This document shows positions 37,790-47,500 of a DNA stretch of 55,027 nucleotides, in pieces (the stretch's first letter is position 1; each line of letters opens with the position of its first letter). The notes under the pieces were generated by a model that was not told the origin of the DNA, ran no database searches, and was given only the letters and a program-made list of their open reading frames with translations. Made by a program: the position numbers and the translations under genes. The stretch is from the NCBI GenBank assembly GCA_035628505.1, contig DASPJR010000223.1, forward strand, positions 1 to 55,027. Reading direction: 5' to 3'. Source of the DNA: DASPJR01 sp035628505 (GTDB taxonomy: Bacteria; Planctomycetota; SZUA-567; H5-PLA8).

Positions 37790-40129
37790 GTGGTAACTCG
37801 CTACCCTTACTTAACTTCTATACTGAACCAACAATACAAGAGGGGGACCCCAAGTACAATCGAAAACAGGACGTATGAACGCAGCAAACGAAATCTAATG
37901 GCATTTCCCATCGCCGGGCCAACATCCAGTCACTGTATTATGAGGGCGACCGCACGCCGTGCTACTGGCCAGTTCGTAACCGTGACTTCAGGCGTGTTCG
38001 CGATCGTTGCATCACTGGACGCGGCCTCACAAGGCGGCGGCTTACCACAGAGTTTTGTGAATACCGCGGCTCTTGCGCCACAAGCAGTGACTCCGGATAA
38101 AATTGCGGACGGAGCAGTGACCAGTTTTGCGCTTGCAGATGGGTCTGTCACTACGCCCAAGCTGGCAGAAGGCGCGGTGACATCTTCCAAGCTTGGGGAA
38201 ACGACGGTGACTACGCCCAAAGTCGCCAACAAAGCGATCGTTGCGGAGAAAATCGGCTCCGGTGCGGCCTCGAACGGGATGGTGTTAGAAGCAGATGGCG
38301 CAGGCGGTGCGAGCTTTGTGCCGCTTACAGCGGTGTCCCCTGAAGCAGGGAACAGTATCGTAAACGCGATTAACAACACAAACACTGCCGTAATCATCAG
38401 TCCGTTGAGACTTCCTTCAAATCTCGCCACAACGCAGTACGTAGACGAAGCAAACGAGGCTCAGAATGCCGCGCAAGCGATAGCAGATTTGATCCAGGAC
38501 GAGGCGATAACCGGCAAAGTGAGCAAGGCCGGAGATACAATGACAGGCCCGCTGATCCTGAGTGGTGATCCGACTGACCCGTTTCATGCAGCAACGAAGC
38601 GGTACATCGATAACGTCAATTCAACTCAAACGACAGCGCAAGCGGCCATCGACGCCGCACAGGATGCAGCGATTGCCGGGAAAGTGAGCAAAACGGGCGA
38701 TACGATGAGCGGTCCGCTTACCCTAAATGGCGACCCGAGCAATCCATTACATGCGGCGACCAAGCAGTTTGTAGATTCAGCGAATTCCAATCAGGATATC
38801 GCACAACAACTCAAGGATGCAATGCAAGACACCGTCATGTCGGCCAAATGGGCTTTAGGAGGGAATGCCGGCACGACGGCGAGCACTCACTTCCTTGGTA
38901 CCACGGATAATCAAGCCATGGAGATTCGAGTAAACAACACTCGGGCAATCCGATTTGAACCGACAACTAGCACACCGAATCTTGTTGGCGGGAATGTCAA
39001 TAATAACATAAGCGCGAGCGTTACGGGTGCAGTGATTTTGGGGGGCGGCGATCTCTCTGCGATTAATCAGGTAACAGATAATTTTGGAAGCCTCGTGGGC
39101 GGTAGCGGTAACCAAACTGGAGACGGTGCCGGCAGCGCAAGCGACAAAACCCATAGCGCGGTAGTGGGCGGGTCACGTAACGTGGCAAGCGGAGCGTACT
39201 CCGTAGTCGTCGGTGGCACCGAAAATATTGCAAGTGGCTTTAATTCCGTTATCAGTGGGGGAGATCGCAATCGAGCGACGGGAGACTCTGCGACCATTTC
39301 GGGAGGAGTAAGAAATGTTGCATCGACAAGTAATGCAACTATCGGCGGTGGCGGCGTTAATGCTGCAAGCGGAGCAAATTCTACCGTGTGCGGCGGGAGT
39401 TTAAATAACGCATCGGGTGGCGGATCGGCGATTTCGGGTGGAATTGCAAATAATGCCAGCGGGCAAGAGGCATCAATAGCAGGCGGGTTTTCGAATTCGG
39501 CGACAGGTAACCATGCTACTGTAAGTGGGGGTTCGGGCAATAAAGCTTCGGCGATGAATAGTACAGTTGGCGGAGGAGCATTCAATTTTGCGAATGGTAA
39601 CTATTCGACTATTGGCGGTGGGGATACGAACTCTTCTGCCGGTGCATTTTCAGTGGCCAATGGTGGTCAATATAACAACGCTAACGGTAATTTCTCCGTC
39701 ACTCCAGGCGGTACTCATAACAGGGCTAATGCCGATTACAGTTTCGCAGCTGGTTACCATGCCACCGTGAATGCCGCACACACAGGTACCTTTCTTTGGG
39801 CGGACGCGGTTTCTCAAATGCCGTTTAGCTCAACAATTGGGAATGAGTATGCCGTACGTGCCACTGGCGGTGTCCGGCTTGTGACGAATATCGATTTTGC
39901 CACGGGCAACCCCACGCGGAGCTTCCGTATAGACGGAAACGGTAATGTGGCCGTCCAAGGCAACGTTAGGATCAACAATGCCACCATTCGCAGCGGCGTC
40001 GGTATACCAAACGGCATTGTGAATGGCAGCATTGGGGATCTTTTTCTGCGCACGGACGGCGGGGTAGGGACTACGCTCTATGTGAAAGAGAGCGGCAACG
40101 CGACAAATACCGGCTGGGTTGCAAAATAA
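37790..40129 (+). CDS. Second fibre protein, 5'-truncated paralogue of the 34477 gene
   Basis: Open from GTG 37790 (779 residues), but no signal peptide and no good ribosome-binding site. The N-terminal ~65 residues align with the end of the Ig-like domain of the other fibre protein (TIENR.../AFPIAGP versus TIDNT.../TFTVAGP, then GVFAIVASLDAA versus GTFAIVASLDAA), so the exported 5' part is missing. It continues with DGSVTTPKLAEGAVTSSKL blocks, then two tail-fibre repeats (GDTMTGPLILSGDP and GDTMSGPLTLNGDP, each ending HAATK..). A long run of ~14-residue YadA-head-like repeats follows, then FLWADAV and a C-terminal region with GGVGTTLYVKESG. Base composition is clearly lower in GC than its neighbours. 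It may be a decayed or silent cassette gene, or have an unrecognised start. Confidence 0.65.
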   Translation: MVTRYPYLTSILNQQYKRGTPSTIENRTYERSKRNLMAFPIAGPTSSHCIMRATARRATGQFVTVTSGVFAIVASLDAASQGGGLPQSFVNTAALAPQAVTPDKIADGAVTSFALADGSVTTPKLAEGAVTSSKLGETTVTTPKVANKAIVAEKIGSGAASNGMVLEADGAGGASFVPLTAVSPEAGNSIVNAINNTNTAVIISPLRLPSNLATTQYVDEANEAQNAAQAIADLIQDEAITGKVSKAGDTMTGPLILSGDPTDPFHAATKRYIDNVNSTQTTAQAAIDAAQDAAIAGKVSKTGDTMSGPLTLNGDPSNPLHAATKQFVDSANSNQDIAQQLKDAMQDTVMSAKWALGGNAGTTASTHFLGTTDNQAMEIRVNNTRAIRFEPTTSTPNLVGGNVNNNISASVTGAVILGGGDLSAINQVTDNFGSLVGGSGNQTGDGAGSASDKTHSAVVGGSRNVASGAYSVVVGGTENIASGFNSVISGGDRNRATGDSATISGGVRNVASTSNATIGGGGVNAASGANSTVCGGSLNNASGGGSAISGGIANNASGQEASIAGGFSNSATGNHATVSGGSGNKASAMNSTVGGGAFNFANGNYSTIGGGDTNSSAGAFSVANGGQYNNANGNFSVTPGGTHNRANADYSFAAGYHATVNAAHTGTFLWADAVSQMPFSSTIGNEYAVRATGGVRLVTNIDFATGNPTRSFRIDGNGNVAVQGNVRINNATIRSGVGIPNGIVNGSIGDLFLRTDGGVGTTLYVKESGNATNTGWVAK

Positions 40130-40621
40130 TCTAAAAACGAGTGTTGACAGGTACACTTGCGGGGTAGTAAAAGTACGTGCTCTGGCTGATTGGCGAACGG
40201 GAATCGATGGGTTTCCCCCCGCGCGCCGCAGGCCTGAACCCTCAGGGAAACCCTCGCAGTACGGCTTTTTTGATCCGGCCCTCAGGCCACAGGTCAAAGA
40301 AGACGAAACAAAGAAAGACGAGGCCATTGACCATTAGCGGGTCGATGACAGTTCAGAAACGATAGAAGTATCGGGCCGGCAGATATTTTCCTCTTCTGGG
40401 AAGAGGGTCTGCGCGCGTCCGTTTTTGTCGTTTCATAAATGGAGTTTGCCGATTTTTCACATCCTTCTTCACCGCAGAGACGCAGAGGCGCAGAGTTAAA
40501 ACCGTGAGCAGATAAGCTCCGGCGGAACGCTTTTACTGGCGTTCTGCGGCTTAGCGCCTCGGCGGTGATGAAAAGATCTTAAACGGGTTTAGTAAACAGA
40601 CTTACAGGAGCCAACAACACA
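40130..40621 (+). promoter_or_regulatory. rpoB leader region with promoter-like and hairpin elements
   Basis: No gene seen in 492 bp. TTGACA at 40144-40149 with GTAAAA 17 bases later is a fair -35 and poor -10. A 9-bp stem gggtttccc/gggaaaccc (40209-40253) is followed 10 bases on by six T (near 40263). A second hairpin CCTCTTC-tgg-GAAGAGG, extended by GCAGA/TCTGC (40379-40412), is followed by five T near 40421. Then come a direct and an inverted copy of the accgcagag-type repeat (40471-40495, 40545-40572). These may be terminators of the fibre gene or attenuators of rpoBC. Confidence 0.4.
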
Positions 40622-43600
40622 ATGTCGATCCCGATCCGCTTTTTTGGCCGGGCCAAGCACATGCACGAAATCCCGAACCTGTGCGAAACACAGCGCAAGT
40701 TCTACGCGGATTTCCTGCAGGCAGACGTGCTGCCCAATGAACGCAAGCGCGATGGCTTGCAGGCTATCTTCCAGGAAGTCTTCCCGATCTACTCCTACGA
40801 CGAGCAGATTTCGCTCGACTTCATGGAGTACGACCTGGGCGAGCCGCGCCACACGCCCGACGAGTGCCGCGCGCTGGGCCTGACGTACGGCGCCCCGCTG
40901 AAGATCCGCTGCCGCCTCAAGCGCGAAGAAGTCGTGGAAGAAGAAGTCTATCTCGGATCCGTTCCGCTGATGATCGGCGGCGGTGAATTCATCATCAACG
41001 GCGCCGAACGCGTGATCGTCACCCAGATTCAGCGCTCGCCCGGCGCGGACTTTTCGGAAGACGTCCATCCGTCCGGCAAGCGCCTGCACTCCTGCCGCAT
41101 CATTCCCGAACGCGGCAGCTGGATCCAGGTCGAAGTCAGCTCCAAGGATCTGCTCTACCTGCGCATCGACCGCAGTGGCAAGATCATCGGCACGACGTTC
41201 CTGCGCGCGCTCAGCGAAAAGTTCGGCAGCACGCGCGACATCCTCAAGGCCTTCTACCCGGTCGAATCGATCTCCCTCTCGAGCAAGACTGAGAAGCTCA
41301 AGGGCACGATCCTGACGCACGACATCGCCGATCCCAACAGCGGCGAAGTGATCGTTCCGGCGCTGACCAAGCTGACCGAGGAGATCATCGACACCATCCG
41401 CGGCCTGAAAATCAAGGAAGTGGACGTGGTCACCGAGGTCAAGGACGAACTGATCCTCAACTCGATCAAGGAAGACGACGTCGACAGCAACGAAGAAGCC
41501 ATGCTGCGCATCTACCAGCGCATGCGCCCGGGCAATCCGCCGCAGAAGGAAAAGGCGATTGAGCTCTTCAACGAGCTGTTCTTCGATGACAAGCGCTACA
41601 ACTTCGGCCGCATCGGCCGCTTCCGCCTGAACCGCAAGTTCGGCCAGCAGGTGCCTGAGGACGTTCTCACGCTGGCGGCGGAAGACTACTACAACGTCAT
41701 CCGCTACATCCTGAACCTGCGCGCGGGCAAGGGCCAGCCGGACGACATCGACCATCTGGAAAACCGCCGCGTGCGCACGATCAAGGACCTCGTCATGGAC
41801 GAGTTCCGCAAGGGCATGATCAAGCTGCGCCGCAGCGTCCGCGAACGCATGAGCCTCAAAGACGCCGGAGAAATGACGCCGCGCACGCTGATCAACAGCC
41901 AGACGGTCGCCAGCAGCATCGAATACTTCTTTGCGCGCGGCGAACTCTCGCAGGTCGTCGACCAGAGCAACCCGCTCAGCCAGCTCACGCACGAACGCCG
42001 TCTCTCCGCGCTTGGACCGGGCGGTTTGAATCGTAAGCGCGCCGGCTTCGAAGTCCGCGACGTGCATCCGTCGCATTACGGCCGCATCTGCCCGATCGAA
42101 ACGCCGGAAGGCACGAACATCGGACTGATCGTGTCGCTCTCGATCTACGCGAGCATTAACGATTACGGCTTCATCGTCACGCCGTTCGCGCCGGTCAAGA
42201 AGGGACACATCCAGGACGAGATCGTTTATCTGCGCGCCGATGAAGAACACGAACACACCATCGCCAACGCCGAAGTGAAGTACGATCACAAGACCGGCAA
42301 GATCATGGCCGACCGCATCATGGCCCGCCGCCGCAGCGAATTCGTCAACGTGCCGCTCGAAGAAGTCACGCTGATGGACGTGTCGCCCAAGCAGCTGGTC
42401 GGCGTGGCCGCCGGACTGATTCCGTTCCTTGAGCACGACGACGCCAATCGCGCGCTCATGGGATCGAACATGCAACGCCAGGCCGTGCCGCTGGTTCGCC
42501 CGCAGGTTCCGCTGGTCGGAACGGGCATGGAACCGTTCGTGGCGCGCAATTCGGGCATGATGCTGGTGGCCGAGGAAGACGGCGTGGTCGAATACGCCGA
42601 CGGCATGCGCATCGCCGTGCGCTACGGCACGGGCAATTCCAGCCGCCTGGTCGATACGCAGCTGCGCAAGTACTTCGGCCTGAACGAACGCACCTGCTTG
42701 AATCAGACGCCGATCGTCAAGGCCGGCGACAAGGTGACCAAGGGACAGGTGCTGACCGAAGGCGCCGCGACGCATGGCGGCGATCTGGCGCTCGGCTCGA
42801 ACACGCTGGTCGCGTTCTTGAGCTGGGAAGGTTACAACTTCGAAGACGCCATCCTGGTCAACGAGCGCGCCGTTCGCGAAGACAAGTTCACCTCGATCCA
42901 CATCGAAGAGTTCTCGGTCGAAATCCGCGAAACGAAGCTGGGCCGCGAAGAAATCACGCGCGACATTCCGAACGTCTCGGAAGCCGCGCTGCGCAACCTG
43001 GACGAGAGCGGACTGGTGCGCGTGGGTACGCGCGTCAAGCCGGGCGACATTCTGGTCGGCAAGATTGCTCCGAAGTCCAAGAGCGAACTGTCCTCGGAAG
43101 AAAAACTGCTGCACGCCATCTTCGGCCGCGCGGGCGAAGACGTGAAGAACGATTCGCTGGAAGTCAAGCCGGGCTGTGAAGGCTACGTGATCAACGTCGA
43201 GCGCTTCACGCGCGCCTCACCGACGGGCGAAGAAGAACGCGGCGAGAACCGCAAGCTGATCAAGAAGATCGAAGGCGATTACAAGCTGCGCATCGCCGAA
43301 GTGATCAAGGCCAAGTTCGAAGCACTGCGTGAGATCGTTGACGGCAAGCTGGTCAACGCCGAGACGGGACAGAAGTATGAAATCCCCAAGGGCGCGACCG
43401 ACGACGAAGTGATCGCTCTCGACCTGGCGCTGGACCTGAACAAAGTCGAGATGCACCCGGCCACCAAGCGCAAGGCGCGCATGGAAGCCTACAAGCACGA
43501 CAAGCGCAAGCGCGTGCTGGAAGTCGAGCTCGAACGCAAGGTCGGCAAGCTCAAGCGCGGTGACGAACTGCAGCCGGGCGTGCTGGAACTGGTGAAGGTG

Positions 43601-44323
43601 TACGTCGCCGTTAAGCGCCGCCTGTCCGTGGGCGACAAGATGGCCGGACGCCACGGCAACAAGGGTGTCGTCTCCTGCATCCTGCCTGAAGAAGACATGC
43701 CGTTCCTGGAAGACGGCACGCCGGTGGACATGATCCTCAATCCGCTGGGCGTTCCGTCGCGCATGAACTTCGGGCAGATCCTCGAAACACACCTCGGCTA
43801 CGCGGCCAAGAAGCTTGGCTTCAAGGCCGTCACGCCGGTGTTCGACGGCGCGAAGGAATCGGAAATCGTGGAGTGCCTCAAGGAAGCCGGCCTGAACGCC
43901 GACGGAAAGAGCCAGCTCTACGACGGCCGCACGGGTGAGCCGCTCGACCAGAAGACCTGCGTGGGCGTGATGTACATGCTCAAGCTGCATCATCTGGTCG
44001 CCGACAAGATCCACGCGCGCGCAACCGGACCTTACTCGCTGATCACGCAGCAGCCGCTTGGCGGCAAGGCGCGATCGGGCGGACAGCGCTTCGGCGAAAT
44101 GGAAGTGTGGGCGCTCCAGGCGTACGGCGCGGCCAACATTCTGCAGGAACTGCTGACGGTCAAGTCCGACGACGTGGAAGGCCGCACGAAGATCTACGAG
44201 AGCATGGTAAAGGGCGAGAACATCCTGGAACCCGGAACGCCGGTCAGCTTCGACGTTCTGTGTAACGAAATCAAGGGTCTCGGCCTCAACATCAAGCTCG
44301 AGAAGAAATCACGCGTGCAGTAA
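40622..44323 (+). CDS. rpoB: DNA-directed RNA polymerase beta subunit
   Basis: 1233 residues, complete. RNA polymerase core subunit. Conserved landmarks: FFARGELSQVVDQSNPLSQLTHERRLSALGPGG region (about 436-470), in which the Asp, His and Ser that define rifampicin sensitivity are all present, then PIETPEG, GDKMAGRHGNKGV (about 1005-1017) and ARSGGQRFGEMEVWALQAYGA (about 1149-1170). It is shorter than E. coli RpoB (1342), lacking some lineage-specific insertions. AGGAG lies 10 bases before ATG. Upstream there is no rplK-rplA-rplJ-rplL cluster, unlike most bacteria. rpoC follows after 209 bp. The N-terminus (NLCETQRKFYADFLQADV) resembles planctomycetal RpoB in my memory. Confidence 0.98.
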   Translation: MSIPIRFFGRAKHMHEIPNLCETQRKFYADFLQADVLPNERKRDGLQAIFQEVFPIYSYDEQISLDFMEYDLGEPRHTPDECRALGLTYGAPLKIRCRLKREEVVEEEVYLGSVPLMIGGGEFIINGAERVIVTQIQRSPGADFSEDVHPSGKRLHSCRIIPERGSWIQVEVSSKDLLYLRIDRSGKIIGTTFLRALSEKFGSTRDILKAFYPVESISLSSKTEKLKGTILTHDIADPNSGEVIVPALTKLTEEIIDTIRGLKIKEVDVVTEVKDELILNSIKEDDVDSNEEAMLRIYQRMRPGNPPQKEKAIELFNELFFDDKRYNFGRIGRFRLNRKFGQQVPEDVLTLAAEDYYNVIRYILNLRAGKGQPDDIDHLENRRVRTIKDLVMDEFRKGMIKLRRSVRERMSLKDAGEMTPRTLINSQTVASSIEYFFARGELSQVVDQSNPLSQLTHERRLSALGPGGLNRKRAGFEVRDVHPSHYGRICPIETPEGTNIGLIVSLSIYASINDYGFIVTPFAPVKKGHIQDEIVYLRADEEHEHTIANAEVKYDHKTGKIMADRIMARRRSEFVNVPLEEVTLMDVSPKQLVGVAAGLIPFLEHDDANRALMGSNMQRQAVPLVRPQVPLVGTGMEPFVARNSGMMLVAEEDGVVEYADGMRIAVRYGTGNSSRLVDTQLRKYFGLNERTCLNQTPIVKAGDKVTKGQVLTEGAATHGGDLALGSNTLVAFLSWEGYNFEDAILVNERAVREDKFTSIHIEEFSVEIRETKLGREEITRDIPNVSEAALRNLDESGLVRVGTRVKPGDILVGKIAPKSKSELSSEEKLLHAIFGRAGEDVKNDSLEVKPGCEGYVINVERFTRASPTGEEERGENRKLIKKIEGDYKLRIAEVIKAKFEALREIVDGKLVNAETGQKYEIPKGATDDEVIALDLALDLNKVEMHPATKRKARMEAYKHDKRKRVLEVELERKVGKLKRGDELQPGVLELVKVYVAVKRRLSVGDKMAGRHGNKGVVSCILPEEDMPFLEDGTPVDMILNPLGVPSRMNFGQILETHLGYAAKKLGFKAVTPVFDGAKESEIVECLKEAGLNADGKSQLYDGRTGEPLDQKTCVGVMYMLKLHHLVADKIHARATGPYSLITQQPLGGKARSGGQRFGEMEVWALQAYGAANILQELLTVKSDDVEGRTKIYESMVKGENILEPGTPVSFDVLCNEIKGLGLNIKLEKKSRVQ

Positions 44324-44532
44324 CGGCCAGTTTCTGGTTTGAGGTTTCTGGTTTCTCGTTCACGCACGACACGAAGTGCAACTTTTTACAGACAACTGGA
44401 GGCGAGGTTTGGTTCGACTCGCCTCCTTTAATACAGATTAGCAAGACACCACGCCGCACATGTGCGTTCGTGGACAAAAGATTAGCCCCTGAAGCAGGCA
44501 GGATGCCTGCACCCAAAAGAGGGAACTGAACA
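44324..44532 (+). promoter_or_regulatory. rpoB-rpoC spacer with two hairpins
   Basis: A 9-bp stem GGAGGCGAG/CTCGCCTCC (44398-44426) followed by tttaata resembles a weak terminator or attenuator. A second stem GCAGGCA-gga-TGCCTGC lies at 44494-44510, just ahead of the rpoC ribosome-binding site (AGAGGGAA). The spacer is long for an rpoBC operon and could uncouple the two genes in part or carry an RNase processing site. Confidence 0.45.
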
Positions 44533-47500
44533 ATGATTGAACATACTGGCAATCCATTTGGCGGAGCAGGCGCAGCACCCGGCGGCGGCCCGGGTCCTGA
44601 AGCCGGCCCGCGCGAAGCGCGCAGCGACCGTGGTTTGATGACGGCCGCGGCTGAAAAAAGCTACGAGAAGATCAACGATTTCTCGGCGGTCTCGATCACG
44701 CTGGCCAGCCCCAACGACATCCGCTCCTGGTCGTACGGCGAAGTCAAGAAGCCGGAGACGATCAACTACCGCAGCTACCGCGCGGAAAAAGACGGCCTGT
44801 TCTGCGAACGCATCTTCGGACCGGAACGCGACTGGGAATGCTCCTGCGGAAAGTACAAGGGCATCAAGTACAAGGACATCATCTGCGACCGTTGCGGCGT
44901 TAAAGTGACGCACAGCAAGGTGCGCCGCAGCCGCTTCGGCCACATCAATCTGGCCGCGCCGATCGTGCACATCTGGTTCTTCCGCTCGATGCCTTCGAAG
45001 CTCGGCAACCTGCTGGGCATCAAGACGACGGCTCTGCAGCAGGTCATCTACTTCCAGCGCTACATCGTCACCGATCCGGGCGACAGCGGCCTGGGACGCG
45101 GCAAGCTGCTGACCGAAGAAGAATACCGCAAGGCGCGCGAACAGTTCGGCAATACGTTCAAGGCCGAGATGGGCGCTGAAGCCGTGCGCGAACTGCTCCG
45201 CCACATCAACCTGAAGGAACTGGCCGACACGCTCCGCCAGCAGCTCAAGGAGTCCAAGAGCAAGCAGAAGACGGAGACGTACATCAAGCGCCTGCGCATC
45301 ATCGACGCGCTGGTGGCCAGCGGCAACAATCCGGAATGGATGGTCATGGACGTGATCCCGGTGATTCCGCCGGATCTGCGCCCGCTGGTTCCGCTGGAAA
45401 GCGGCAACTTCGCGACGAGCGACTTGAACGATCTCTACCGCCGCGTGATCAACCGCAACAACCGTCTGCGCAAGCTGCTCGATCTCAACGCGCCGGGCGT
45501 CATCATCCGCAATGAAAAGCGCATGCTGCAGCAGGCTGTGGACGCGCTCTTCGATAACGGCCGCTGCAAACGCGCCGTGCTCGGCACCGGCAACCGCCCG
45601 CTCAAGTCCCTGACCGACATGATCAAGGGCAAGCAGGGCCGCTTCCGCGAAAATCTGCTCGGTAAGCGCGTGGACTACTCGGCCCGCTCGGTCATCGTGA
45701 TCGGACCGGACCTGCGCCTGAACCAGTGCGGACTTCCGAAGAAGATCGCGCTCGAGCTCTTCCAGCCGTTCATCATCCGCAAGCTGAAGGAACAGGGCTA
45801 CGCGGACACCATCAAGAGCGCCAAGAAGATCCTGGAGCGCAAGGACGACGAAGTCTGGGACGTGCTCGAAGAGGTCATCAAGGGCCACCCGGTCCTGCTG
45901 AATCGCGCTCCGACGCTGCATCGCATGGGTATCCAGGCGTTCTATCCCGTGCTGGTCGAAGGCGACGCCATCAAGCTGCACCCGCTGGTCTGCGCCGGAT
46001 TCAACGCCGACTTCGACGGTGACCAGATGGCCGTGCATCTTCCGCTCTCGCTGGAAGCGCAGGTCGAAGCGGGCATGTTGATGATCTCGACGAACAACAT
46101 CTTCTCGCCCGCGCACGGCAACCCGGTCATCACGCCCGACCTGGACATCGTGATGGGAACCTACTTCCTCACGAGCGAAGGAAAGAACATCAAGGGCCAG
46201 GGCATGGCGTTCGGCACGAAGGAAGAAGTGTTCCTCGCGCTGGATGAAGGCCGCGTGGGCAAGCGCGCGAAGATCAAGGTCCGCATCAAGAACCGCAAGG
46301 TGCTTGGACCCGAAGGCGTAATGACGAGCAAGAACGGCCTGTTTGAAACGACCGTCGGCCGCGTGATCTTCAACGACATCCTGCCCGAAGGCATGCCGTA
46401 CTACAACATGACCCTGGACAAGGGCAAGCTGAAGAAGGTGGTGTCCGACTGCTACCAGATCCTCAGCCGTTCCGACACGGTGGAACTGCTCGACCGTCTG
46501 AAGAAGAATGGTTTCCATGAAGCCACGATGTCCGGCATCTCGTTCGCCGCGTCCGACCTGAAGATCCCGAGGGGCAAGGAAGCGGTTGTCGCCGAAGCCG
46601 ACAAGAAGGTGGCGCAGATCCAGAAGTCGTACGAACGCGGTATCATCACCGACGGCGAACGCTACCGCCTGACCATCGACGTCTGGACTCACGTGCGCGA
46701 AAAGATCTGGAAGGACGTTATGGACGAGCTCAAGTACGACGAGCGTCCGGAAGATCCGCACTACATCAACCCGATCTACTACATCGTTCACTCGGGATCC
46801 CGAGGTAACTTGCAGCAGATCGGACAGCTGGCCGGCATCCGCGGATTGATGGCCAAGCCCAGCGGCGTGATCATCGAAACGCCCATTAAGGCTAACTTCC
46901 GCGAAGGCCTGAAAGGTCTGGAATACTTCTCGTCCACGCACGGCGCGCGCAAGGGACTGGCCGACACCGCCCTCAAGACGGCGAACTCCGGTTACCTCAC
47001 GCGTAAGCTGGTCGAAGTCGCGCAGGACGTGGTCATCACCATGCACGACTGCGGCACGCAGAACGGCCTGACCAAGGGTGCGATCTACCGCGGCGAACAG
47101 ATTGAACTCAATCTGGCCGACGCGATCCGCGGCCGCACGGCGTGCGACCGCATCACCCACCTGATCACCGGCGAGGCGATCGTCACCGAAGGCCAGCTCA
47201 TTACACCGGCCGTCGCCGCGAAGATCGAAGACTTCCTCGGCCGCGACGGAAAGATCCGCGTCCGCTCACCGCTGCTGTGCGAAGCGCCGCAGGGCATCTG
47301 TGCGCTGTGCTACGGCATGGACATGTCCACTGGCGCGCTGGTTGAAACCGGCACGGCGACGGGCGTGATCGCGGCGCAGTCGGTCGGCGAACCCGGAACA
47401 CAGCTGACCATGCGTACGTTCCACGTCGGCGGACTGGGACAGCGAACGGTCGAAGAATCCGAAGTGCGCACGCGCTCGGCAGGTACGGTGAAGTTCGCCA

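Noticed and set aside
34477..40129. Prophage tail module
   Set aside because: Tail-fibre-type repeats are present, but there are no capsid, terminase, portal, integrase or lysis genes, and one protein has a standard signal peptide.
40589..43114. 841-codon open frame on the minus strand opposite rpoB
   Set aside because: Antisense shadow of a GC-rich, codon-biased gene; the product is an R/D/L/V-rich string without domains. The same holds for the 892-codon frame at 44482-47160 opposite rpoC.
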